Position numbers and translations under genes: made by a program. 64,000 bases of DNA, taken from assembly GCA_029747015.1 (NCBI GenBank), contig JAKOGI010000007.1, positions 2,588,763 to 2,652,762 of the forward strand, in the 5' to 3' direction. The notes beneath the pieces were generated by a model. The model searched no databases. It was not told the origin of the DNA and was given only the letters and a program-made list of their open reading frames with translations. Shown here in pieces: positions 51,601 through 62,128 of this stretch. Every line of letters starts with the position of its first letter. The first letter of the stretch is position 1. This DNA comes from Carnegiea gigantea (taxonomy: Eukaryota > Streptophyta > Magnoliopsida > Caryophyllales > Cactaceae).

Positions 51601-54135
51601 GATTCAGATCAAACATGATTGAAGGCCATGTGGTTCAGTTATTACCATATTCATCAAGAGGAGCATCGTAGTCATAGCTGGTAGTGATAAACGGACCTCC
51701 GGCTGTTCGTCCAAAATTTGTCCCACCATGGTACTGTTTCCCATAATAGATGTTGGAAGTAAGTTTATTAAACCTATTTTTCAGTACCTGAGAAAATTGG
51801 TCCGTGAAGTCAGTCAAGGAGCAATACCATGTAGTAATTCACAAAGGATCCCCCTGTCTGGATAAACCGAGCAACTGCAAAGGCCAAATCTTGCACCGGT
51901 CTCTGGTGATTAGGGCCACCAAATTCAGTGAACCTACACGGAGTTTACACATCAAGATAGTGACACAGTTAATCTCTGCTAAGATAAATGAGTTCATTGT
52001 CAATAATCACGCAGAAATAATCATACCAGCCACTCCAAGCCTCTGTCCAGAGCTTGGGTTTGTAGGGCCTGTTAGGTGTAAATTGATGACAGTAGAAGCC
52101 ATTACAAGTATTGATCTGCCCCAGCAACCAATTCGAAAGAGCTCAATCCAAGAATATGGAAAAAAGATTAACTCGCTTTTCATAAGCGAAGCTTTATACA
52201 TAAGAATCTATGCTCAGACAGAAACGCATTGAGCGAAATCAAGATTCAAAGCATCGAAACCCTAAAAAGGAGCTTACTATCGGATCTGGAGCAGCAGTGT
52301 CTTTGCACATAACCCAGGGAACACCTGTCTGAGTGCTCAGAGCCATGTTTGCAGCCCAGCTCATGTAGTTATCTCCGGCCTGTCCGAATAATGTTCTCTG
52401 TCTTCCATATTCATTCTCAATCTAGCCAAAAAGGATCAAAATCGGAACACAACAGCAATTTAATTCACTAATCAAAGAATGTTGTCTAACTATTACATAA
52501 TTCAATATGTTCTATATACCAGAAATCACAAATGTAGTATACAAACAACTCAGAGACATTACCTGCGAGAGAATAATTGGCCCACCCTGAGACTCAAATA
52601 GATTGTGACTCTTCATCAAGCTCACAACCTTATCAGTGAATCCTTGCATTGCTATCTGCAATGTGAAATGCATATTTGCCATTAGGGATTCTGCTTTTCT
52701 TTAGAAATTATTGCTTCGCAACAACAGAAACTCACTCAAATATAAGATGATACTAAACAGAAACTGTAAGTCTGATTTCAGAGTTCAGACCTTGAAAGGT
52801 TCATTGTCGGTTCTGAAGCTGATGCCTGGAACATACTTCAGCCATACAGGAAATCCACTGCACAAGACAACAAAGCTAAATTAGAGGATGAGCAACTTAA
52901 ACAGTTTAACCATTTCCTACCCCTAGGATCCCAAAATAGTCACACCAACTACCTAGTCCAGAAATAAAAGGTGCTGTCATTATCTATAGCTAGGCTCTTC
53001 ATTTTCCCCTAATATATAATGTGTATTCGACACATGACACTTGAACACAGATATAAGGGACGACGGACGACACTAAATTATTTGACAATAGCCAAGTCTG
53101 GCAATTGGACATGTATCTATATCAGACACTCGTATACTGTGGCCAATAAACATATTCATGCATACATTTAAACAAACCAACAAACAAGACACTTTCAAGG
53201 CAAATTGATTAAAATCCCAAATGCAGTGATTAATGCGCAGCACCACCAAGGTTCGAGCTTGGGTAGGCTCATAATTCCCTTGTTGACTTATGCGGGTGAC
53301 TAACAAGCCACTTGTGGGCTTGGACTTAACCAGTGCCTATCTTTCGGCCCACTCTAGCCCTCCTAAAGGTAGCCCAGTATTGGGCCCAAGAGGAGGGCCT
53401 GCCTACCCATGTAAAAGAAAAATGCTTTGATTAATTAATAAAGTCATAATATTGAAAGAAAAAGGGAATGGAGAGGCAGGCACCCAAAATTCCATTCTGC
53501 ACAAACATAAGGTCCAATTCTGAGATGAGCATAAAGGCCAGCTTTCTGAACTGTCTTCAGGAATCTGACGAGGTCATATCTTCCTTCAAAATTATACTGA
53601 AACACACAAAATATATATTGCACCATAAATGCAAAAATAGAGGAAAAAAGTGCAAAAATAATACTTGTTACAAAAACATAATAAATAAAAATATACGCAG
53701 AAAAAATAAAATAAAGAAGGGTCAGAAGTATGAGTACATTGCCAGGAGAAGGTTCGTGAACATTCCAAAACACATAGGTGTCAATAACATCAACTCCTCC
53801 CTCTTTTGCCTTCATTATCAGATCTTCCCACATCTGGGCACATACCCACAAATTATTCACCCCCAATTAACAAAAAACTGACTTAAATTCACAATGCAGA
53901 AACTCAAACAAATACCCAAAAAAACCCGCAACAATTTTTCAGAGAAATGTACCTCAGGAGTGCTTCTAGGGTAGTGAATAGACCCAGAAATGAGAATTCT
54001 CCTTTGCCCATTAATCAAAATTGCTTTTCTATCATATGTAACACCACATTGCACCAATTGCTCCTTGATTACCAGCAACATTAACACCCATAACAACCCC
54101 AAATTCATCTTCTTCCCCATGAATCTATCCGCCAT
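48676..54135 (-). CDS. BGAL3: GH35 beta-galactosidase with C-terminal lectin domain
   Basis: Nineteen exons, in order: 54135-53953, 53833-53738, 53596-53484, 52857-52791, 52655-52563, 52421-52278, 52115-52027, 51933-51828, 51733-51646, 51518-51400, 51312-51148, 51044-50866, 50775-50666, 50571-50462, 50349-50239, 49962-49849, 49573-49371, 49260-48924, 48828-48676. They join to 859 aa (I recall 856 for Arabidopsis BGAL3). A signal peptide ([12 protein letters not shown] core) precedes [16 protein letters not shown]. Catalytic residues by clan GH-A rules: acid/base E188 in IENEYG and nucleophile E257 in [23 protein letters not shown] follows. The C-terminal part (about 775-846, two last exons) is a SUEL-type Gal lectin domain with paired cysteines. 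The enzyme trims beta-galactosyl ends of pectic side chains or arabinogalactans in the wall. The start is the first in-frame ATG after the leader. Intron 3 holds an antisense SINE. Confidence 0.96.
53213..53426 (+). mobile_element. tRNA-derived SINE in BGAL intron 3, antisense to the gene
   Basis: The head has gcagtgattaatgcgcagca (A-box region) and ccaaggttcgagcttggg (B-box), the usual spacing for a tRNA-related promoter. The 3' end is A-rich (gtaaaagaaaaatgc). An 8-bp repeat ttgattaa flanks it (53205-53212 and 53427-53434). It belongs to a different family from the SINE at 46438. The central part is GC-rich with agcccagtattgggccc. Confidence 0.72.
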
Positions 54136-54282
54136 TTTGCCCTCAATCTCTGTCTCTAAAACAAAAATGTGGGGGGTTTTTGGGGAGAGAAATTGAAGGA
54201 GGTGGTTGAATGGTAGAAGAAGAAGAAGAAGCAGCACAGAAGCTGCTGCGGTTCAGTTTGGCTGCGAGTGTGACGAGTGAGA

Positions 54283-54308
54283 GTCCTCTCTCTCTCTCTC
54301 TCTCTCTG
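54283..54308. repeat. (CT)n repeat in the BGAL leader
   Basis: About 12 CT units on the plus strand, between the TATA box and the BGAL ATG; GA-rich on the transcript strand. Confidence 0.9.
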
Positions 54309-54330
54309 CTGTTTGTCTTGGGAGGAGGAA

Positions 54331-54338
54331 TTATATAA
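54331..54338 (-). promoter_or_regulatory. TATA box of BGAL
   Basis: ttatataa lies about 200 bases upstream of the ATG, in gcgccttatataattcc read on the minus strand. With a start site 30 bases downstream the leader would be about 165 bases and include the GA repeat. This is inference from position and motif. Confidence 0.55.
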
Positions 54339-54479
54339 GGCGCAATTGACGCTTTATTATTAAGACGGCTTTGCGGAATTCACTATGTCAAAAATTGTCA
54401 AATGTGTGATGTGTGTGCATCACTATTCATACTTGTTTCGGGACTTTCCGGTTTTTTCAAGCACAATGGGAAATGAGAG

Positions 54480-54960
54480 TATGCTTATGTGATGGTAAGA
54501 GTTACACATTGGACGATCCTCTTCATGAGCATTGAACCTATAAAAAAGGGCAACTCTGGATTAGAATTCGGGGAACGTCTCTCCGACGATCAAGTCAGTG
54601 TCAGGTCCTGCGAAAAGACAATGTCAAGGAAAAAAAAGTGCCTTTTAGTATTGATTATACGTAATAAATTATTCTTCCCCTTCTCGAGGTGGAAAGTGAG
54701 TATTTATAGTCCTTGTTACCAGGTGTAAAATTGTGACTTCATACGGGACGTTTTCCTAGCACGCCGCCGGATGACTTCCCGTGCTGGGCCCTGAAATGAC
54801 ATATCAGCATCCAGGAGTGACCGGGAATGATCGTTGTACCTTAGGCCCACGAGTGTATTTGTGGGGTCCAGCTTGGGTCCTCGTTATTTCCGGATCAATG
54901 CTTGCTTGGCCTCTGATTGTGAGTTGGTGCTCTACTGTAGCCTGTAGGTTCCATAAAATA
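54480..54960. mobile_element. Possible LTR-retrotransposon LTR fragment
   Basis: This block is richer in GC than its flanks and contains ctctccgacgatcaagtcag, tgcgaaaagacaatg and gtatttatagtccttg. Phrases of this type (clustered Cys/Asp-like CCGACG-CAAGTCAG text followed by a TATTTATAG-type box) are common in plant Ty3-type LTRs and derived TRIM elements. No tRNA primer site, polypurine tract or second LTR was found, so it would be a solo or broken LTR. Recognition is from memory of such sequences. Confidence 0.4.
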
Positions 54961-57900
54961 AATACAAAGAAAAGAAAAGGAAAAGGGAAAGGGAAATCTG
55001 ACAAAAAAGATGAAGGGAACGCATTAAATCCTCTCCACTTTGCCACTAAGAAAACCATATAAAATATAGAAATGAATTGTATCAGTAAGGTATGATTTTG
55101 TGCAGTCAAGGCAAGATTTATGCCCGGATTTCAGTCCACTTTGTACCCCCCCCCCTCCTTTTGGGCAGAAGGATGTACAAATGATGATGAATGTGAAATA
55201 TGATTTGTTGATCTTGGATCCTTTATTTTACTGAAATTGAGTTATTATTGGTTCCAATAAGAGATACAACTCTTTCATTACAAATTTTCTCCGTTCACAA
55301 AACTCAAACCAGGAAGATTGTTTAAGGAAAACGAGTGTGAAATCACTTGAACCAATTTGTGTTGGTCGAATGTGAAACATGATAAGTATCTGGTGGGAAT
55401 TTATAATTTATTCATCAATTTTATCAAGACATACTATTTTTAACTTTTTGTAAGTACTTATTATTAACGCTTAATATTGATCAATACTCATGACTATTAT
55501 GAGGAACTAATTAGCATCAGTCAACATCAATCAATAACCCTCAACAGTTAGTCATATTTGTTAGTTATAATTTTATAATAAAAAAATTATAGTTATAATT
55601 TTTAATATTGAATACTCAGTAGTATTGATCAATAATACCTGTTACATCAACCAGCAATTGGTGGGACTAGTTATATATGCTAACCTAGGTCGAAGTTGTA
55701 CCTATTTTTGTAGTGGTTGTCTTTAATTGGGGGGACTCATTACGTTGCTCAATTTGCTCAGATTAGCACTATAGAATAAGAACTGACAACATTATTCTCC
55801 AACTATGTCTTACTCCTATTATCTCTTACTTCAATTGGTGGGACCCATTGCTCCTATAACCCCTTACTAAAACAAAAATCTGAGCCTTACAGTTAGAATC
55901 CAGGAGTGACAAATGACAAGCAATCAACATGTCAAATGAACTCCATTTTGAGGGGTCATTATAGATTAGGCCACAGCTTATGAAGGCCAACAACTTGGCC
56001 CAAATGCAAAATTCAAATTATATCAAATTTTAAGCGGCTCGAGATGCATAACTTGTAAGATAAAACAGAGAGATATATATCAGTATAGTTTGTAAAAACG
56101 ACACCAAACGAAAGATGATCAATTTTTATATCATACTATTAAAAATACATAGTTCTATAATCCACTTAAATATATATACAGACTGAGACTTTCATATGAC
56201 AAATACGCGAATAAAAAAACATCATGTGGCTTGATTTTAGGTATTGGAGCAGAGAGGGTGGTTAGCATGAGTATGACAAAGTCAAGGAAAGGTGAGAGGA
56301 TGGTAGTGCGGATTAGGGTAAACAAGAAGCCTTTGGAATGAGAATGGACCTCCACATGTATTGCTTTTGAGCTTTGCCTTTCACTTTGGTGGGCTATGTG
56401 TGTGTGAGTTTAAAAAAAGGTCCATTGGATGCTTTTAGTCTCATGGTAAGTGCATGTTGGTTGGTCTCTCTCTCTCTCTCTCACCAAACATAATTACATC
56501 ACATTCTCACTTAACAAATCACTTTTTTCTCGTTTTGAATGTCCGCTTTTCAATCTTTATTTCTCCTAATTGTTTTCTTCTTTTGAGTCTCAGTTGGTGA
56601 TGCCGAGATGAACGGGAGAAACTTTGATAGAATTTTGACAAATAAATTGTTAATTCCCTATCTATTCCTAATCATTTGCCACTTCTTAATTTCAGGCTTT
56701 TGGTGTTGACATCCTCCCTAATTGTGCATACTTTCATAGGATTTCTCGTCGGAGACATTCTTGCTTTTATTGCGTATTTTAATTTTTGTTCTTGGTTATT
56801 TGTTAAAAAGAATAGAAATAAGATAATTCATGATTTGGGTCATTTACAATCCTACAGTTTTAGTAGAAGAGTATGGGAAATGGATGTCCCTGAAACTATC
56901 ATTGATAGAGCATCTAGGGATATGTACGACTCCATTGGTTCTAATATATGATGATCCCGTTTGTCTATAAAAAAACAAAAAACAAAAATCCATTTAGAAA
57001 TGTTTTTTAATTCGTACAAAAAAAAGGTTTTTTTACTTGGTATTGGCTAACTAGTTATGTATCAAAGAATAAAGGGAAATTTCAACGGCTAGACATAATA
57101 GAAAGTGGCAAGACTAGATTTACCTTAGTTGAGGGTTGAATGGTTGACATATGTGATTGGGCTTTGTTAAAGAGATACAAAAACTAAATAGCCCATGTAT
57201 ATTATTTATAAGAATTAATCAAAATGAGGTTATTCTCCAATTGAGTCTACTTGGTGAGCCTTCGAATTCGCATTATTTGGTTAATCTTTAAATGAAGTTT
57301 ATGTTAACAGATAGAGAGGTTTATCAGAGATCCTCTCACAAACACTTTTGATGAAACGATAATGTCATTTCAATTTTGTAACTAATTATATGATTTTTAA
57401 CGATTGTTAGATTAATCGTCTTACAACAACTTACTATTAGACAGTGTCATCAAAGAGTTCGCATTCGTTGAAATCATTTTTATTATCAATTGATCCATAG
57501 TGGTTTGCCACAACAGTTCATTAATTTGGACACCAACGTATCTATACAAGAATCTCATCTTTGTGAATAATTAAAATCAGTTCTTGAATGAAATTTTTTC
57601 ACAAATTGATCAAATTATGAGATTTTTTCCTCCTTTCTTTTCTTTCCCTTTCCCTTTTTTTTGTTGGTTCGCCATTTATATAACAATATCATCCTTTTTT
57701 TTTTTCCCTTGTTTTTTTTGGAAGTGGAACAATGTGATATTATTTTGAAATGTCTTATATAAATGGGGGGGGGGGGGGGAACCATTATCACCGAGATAAA
57801 ATTCGTAAATTTACTGCATCATCTGCCACAAAGAAGCTTTCTGATGGACTGGTGGATATGCTGCCTGGCTTGGTGGCATGCGCAGAAACACGTGACTGTG

Positions 57901-58284
57901 GGGTTTCAACCTGTGAACACCAGCTGGAGCCTGGAAGGGGGGTGACGCCTCGTCGGTGCACGTGCCAGTAGGGCCTCTCATCACGTGTTTGGCGGGAACT
58001 GTTAAATGGCCGTTACTAGGGATTTATAGGACACCGTTATTACCCGACAAAACATTCATGGCCGCTTCGCCATTTTTCCGTTCATTTCTTCTTAGTGATT
58101 AGTGACTGTGACCCCAAATTCGTACTTAACCTTTTTTTCCCCCCTCCTTTTTCCCCCCTTTTCTTTTTGTAACCGTTATAAGTCGTTACATCCATCATTT
58201 TACTTGTATCCTTCGTTCCTTCAAAAATTTCATGTCGAGTGATTTGTTGCATATATTTGATCAATTGTTTATACCGTTCCTAAC
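54961..58284. other. Gene-poor tail, left part
   Basis: No gene is supported. The frame at 56676-56951 (91 codons) begins at a non-ATG codon and has no recognised domain; the one at 56155-56355 on the minus strand begins at GTG. Notable non-coding features are a C run at 55147-55155, a G run at 57764-57779 and the G-box cluster (separate entry). Confidence 0.5.
57889..57987. promoter_or_regulatory. Cluster of three CACGTG G-boxes
   Basis: Perfect palindromic CACGTG cores lie at 57889-57894, 57959-57964 and 57982-57987, in a locally GC-rich stretch, with tgacgcc near 57943 and a TATA-like gatttatagg about 30 bases beyond at 58019. G-boxes bind bZIP and bHLH factors (ABA and light responses). 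No gene follows: the first ATG downstream (58058) opens only 14 codons, and a MITE begins at 58288. Confidence 0.55.
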
Positions 58285-58287
58285 TTA

Positions 58288-59687
58288 GACCCTATTCTTT
58301 TCGTAGTTTAATAGACCCAATCAATTCATTTCCACTCCGACACACCTTCCTCCCTTTCTCACATCTTCTCATACTTTAAAAAAATACCACTCCTTTCTAC
58401 TGTCAGTCACTTTCACTCACTCCTTCCTACTTCTACATATAATTATTATTTTCTATATTTTAAAAACTTTTATAATTTATATAATTGTGTATACAAACAG
58501 TCTGATAGTAATTATGAAAAGTTTTATTTATTTTTCGGATGTTATGAAAATATTTATTAGCCGTACTGAAAATTATCGATGACGTAATTTTTGTTATATA
58601 TATTGAAAAAATAATAATTTTTTTCTACTTTGTTGAGCAAATGTTAATTTTTTGTGACTGGTAGATATTTTTGATTTGATTATGTATATGAAAGAAATGC
58701 TTAAATGCTTTTTTGTTGGTTACGAAATATTTGTTATAGGTCATCAAAGTATAGATGGTTGTTGCTTTATGTGTAACAGATATATTTTTCGTTCATTGTA
58801 ATTTGTGGCCAAATTTGCAGATTTTTTTCAACATAATGAAGAAACGTGTAAATTTTTTTGGCGTTATTTGTACTTCGTGATAGAAATTGCAGATGTATTG
58901 TATGTGTATTGTGAGCATATATTTTTTTACGTGTGCATTAGTAACAAAATATTGGAAGTTCTTCACATAAATTGCAGATGATTGTTTTTCGTGTACTAAG
59001 GGTCTATTCTTTTCGTCGGAAAATATGGGTTGGTAAATGGATGAAGTTGGTTAAGATTGGTAGAAGTCGGTTAAAGTAGGTTGAAATTAGTATTTTTTTT
59101 AATTAAAGTGGATTGAAGTTGATTTTTTTTGTTGAAATAGATTGAAGTTAGCTGAAGTAAATTGAATGGGTTGAAGTGAGTTGTTTGTGCGGGTATTATG
59201 GGTAGAAGTTGGTTAAAATAGTGAAAAATGTGTTGAAATTGATTGAAGTTGGTATTTTTTTATTGAAGTTCGTGAAATGGGTTGATGTGGGTTAAAGTTG
59301 ATTGAGGTTTGTCAATTTGGATTTACCAACGAAAAGAACAAGGTCTGAATACATGTGTATTTTTTTCGTTGTTCGTATTTGATTAATATATGAAAAAAAT
59401 ACATCCATAATTTGTTTTATGAATAACGAAAATTATAATTTTTTTGGGTAACAACGGCCACGAAACAATACTTCGTACCTGAGTTAACATAGAAAAATAT
59501 TTTTTCAGTCTAAAGAAATTTTTTATTATCGGTGATTAATATCACAAATAAAAGATTACATTAAAAAAACAAAAATACGTAACTTACATTAACTCTCATA
59601 CTTCATTTAACTCATTCCCACTCCTCTCCCCTTTTTTCACTCTCACCCATCCCACACCTGCAATTTCCCAATGAAAAGAATAGGACC
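58288..59687. mobile_element. PIF/Harbinger MITE, 1.4 kb, carrying a nested copy
   Basis: The left end gaccctattcttttcgt matches the reverse complement of the right end, ggtcctattcttttcat. The target duplication tta is exact (58285-58287, 59688-59690). It is non-coding and AT-rich. A second element of the same family sits inside it at 59000-59345. Confidence 0.8.
59000..59345. mobile_element. Nested MITE with periodic interior
   Basis: The left end gggtctattcttttcgtcgg pairs with the right end, whose reverse complement is gaccttgttcttttcgttgg. Flanks are taa and tga, so the duplication is imperfect or mutated. The interior is built from ggttgaagt/ggttaaagt/agattggtag units with a spacing of about 10-11 bases. 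Confidence 0.75.
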
Positions 59688-60359
59688 TTAGTTGATAAGT
59701 CGTTATTTGAACAATTTACAAAGCAGTCATTCAAACAACATAATAATAGTAAAAAAACTCTTACAAAATTACTGCCTTTTCAATCAGCTAATTGTACAAC
59801 CATTTTAGAATAACTTGTTAGATTCGTCAATATATAATACGTCAATTAATCAAATTTTTTTTAGGTTAGGAGGTAACATTTTGCTGAATTGGGGATCTAT
59901 GTTTGCCTCAATAAATTCATTGACATTTTGTAGGAAATATCCACTTACATTCAGTTAGAGTTGGAACATCAATTTGGATTCTAATCAAGTCAATCAAATT
60001 AACCGCACCTTAATTAAGTCTTGAATCTATGGCAAATTTAACAAATCTAAAAAGGAGAGAATTTTTAGAATTGTCGACCATAAAGATCATATATATTTAT
60101 TTGAAGGAACTGCACGTAATTTAGTTGCACAATTGCCATTTATAAATTTTACATGCACTAAGATGAAGTTAAGGGTAGTTTAAGACATAAAATGCATGCA
60201 ACATATTACATCCTAATGCGGAGGACATGACTATACGAGGAGTTTATTTATTAAACTTAAAGACTAAAGATCCATGTGAACGGGAATTAAACTTAAATAT
60301 TTTAGATACATTATTAGTTAAGCTAATTAATATTAATTATAAAAACCTAATATTAATTT
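59688..60359. other. Non-coding spacer
   Basis: AT-rich sequence between two MITEs; nothing else recognised. Confidence 0.5.
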
Positions 60360-60672
60360 GGGTGTTTGACAGACAACTTTTTGGTTAAAAAGAGCTGTTT
60401 TAACCAAGATTTGCTATTTGATCAAGTAAAAAAGCTAATTTGGGTGTTTAGTGAAAATGCTTTTTATAAGATCTTTTACGTCCAAAAGGCTAATTTTATG
60501 AGTTTTTTTTAAGAGCTTTTTGAATAATGAGCTTTTTGTCTCGTAATTTTATCAAAAACAACTAATCTTATCAAACAGTTTTTCAACAAACATCTAATAC
60601 AAACTGCTAACTCAAATGGCTAATAGCTAATATAAACAGTTAAGAACTAATAACTGTTTACCAAATAAGGCC
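60360..60672. mobile_element. MITE of the AGCTAAT family, 313 bp
   Basis: It starts gggtgtttgacagacaactt and ends with ggctaatagctaatataaac, a cagtt/aactgttt pair and ccaaataaggcc. The layout equals that of 30515-31338 but much shorter. The target duplication is unclear. Confidence 0.65.
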
Positions 60673-61879
60673 AATATTTTTCTTATTTTCCTCATTTTCC
60701 GGTAATCATGAAACAGTATTGTTGTGGTCCTATAGATCATCGGATATAAAGCAAGATTTAAATATGACTTTCTAAAGGAGAGGGAAAAAAAGAAAGGAAA
60801 AAAAAAGGCTATGTGGGCAATTTGTTATCCACCCAAATTTCTACGAATCAATTTCTAAAAGAACAACATGACTTTAATGTTTAATTATATCATCAGTATT
60901 AATTATTGAGGCAACGTCAAGTTTTTCTTTCCATTTTTTTTTTTGTTTTTTGGGAGCGCGTGAGAGAGAGTGAGAGAGAGAGAGAGAGAGAGATTCATTA
61001 TGTCTAATTTCTATGATGTTGTTATGTTAGTGTTATTTAAAAGCTAAACATGTTAGATTATGTGCATGTAATTTTGTATAGAGATAATCTTCTTTTGTTT
61101 GTACCTCTGACAAACTACCCCAAAACCTCATCACGTGTTGGATAAGCCATGGGCCTCAAGTTATAGGCGTCGGTGGTCATATGGTGAATTTTATTTTTTG
61201 TTATAAGTGGCAAGATATCAAAGAATGAGATGGTAACTTTGATAATTAACGGTACTACGAGATAGGGACTGTTATGTAATCAATGTTAGTGTTATGAAAC
61301 ATGTTAGTCTTGTTAATATGTTTTGTGGGTATGGAGCTTATAAATTTGGTATCGTTCACTTAAACAGACATTGTGAGACGTACATGTACATTCGCCTGCA
61401 TACTTAGGTTGTTACAGTCAGTCTATAAATGTTTTTGGTGACGGTTAGTTTAGATGGTTTAATGATTAATTGTATTCATCTCCTTTTCTCTTACACGTGC
61501 AATATAACTGATACTAATATTTTCTATCTGCCTATACGAACCATTGAAAGAGAGGGGGAAAACAGGTAGTTAAAAGGGCATAATTAGTAGTATGTTGGTT
61601 TGATTAACTACTGAACCAAATTAATTAACTGCCAATATGATTTAAGTGATAAATGTAGAGGTAACAACATTGTGCTTGTGCATGCTAATACATGCTTGAT
61701 TTGGTTGCTGCCCTTCTAAGTATCAATGGCGGCCCATGTAATCATTTTCAGAGAAGAACATCATGCCTAAAAAGCTACATTTACTACGACACAAAATTTT
61801 GGCCCATGGGCCATGTCCATTTTGCAATAATAATTAGTAAACACCCAAAAAAAACAAAATGACAAATGAAAACATATAT
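60673..61879. other. Non-coding spacer with GA microsatellite
   Basis: Contains a GA-rich repeat at about 60961-60994 and a single CACGTG at 61132. No gene is supported. Confidence 0.5.
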
Positions 61880-62128
61880 TTGGGTCTTTTCTTTTCGTTG
61901 AAAAATAAGAGTTGAAAAATGGGTGAAATTTATTGAAGTGGTTATTTTTTTTGTTAAAGTGGGTTGGATTTGGCTGCAGTGAGTTAATTTGTTATGTGAT
62001 GGATAGAAGTTGATTAAAATAGGAAGTTGAAGTTAGTTACAGTAGGTTGAAGTTGGTATATTTTTATTGAAATTTGTGAAATGGATTGAAGTTGGAAAAT
62101 TAAGATTTACAACGAAAAGAATAGGGTA
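61880..62128. mobile_element. MITE, about 248 bp, same family as 58288 and 59000
   Basis: The left end gggtcttttcttttcgttga matches the reverse complement of the right end, ccctattcttttcgttgta. The interior has gggttgg/ggttgaagttgg units. The exact borders and duplication are uncertain; tatttg occurs next to both ends. Confidence 0.7.

Noticed and set aside
54136..54237. BGAL start upstream of 54135, giving a poly-Leu N-terminus
   Set aside because: The upstream start would be GTG. The ATG at 54135 gives a normal signal peptide.
56155..56355. Small secreted or membrane peptide gene on the minus strand
   Set aside because: It looked protein-like, but it starts with GTG, and the nearby ATG is in another frame and stops after 14 codons. 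No family was recognised.
56676..56951. 91-codon membrane-protein-like frame
   Set aside because: Non-ATG start, no domain, composition like the AT-rich flanks.
57855..57885. Possible MIR160-like hairpin (tgcctggctt...ggcatgcg)
   Set aside because: Only the first eight or nine bases match the miRNA and the rest does not; no matching star arm was found.
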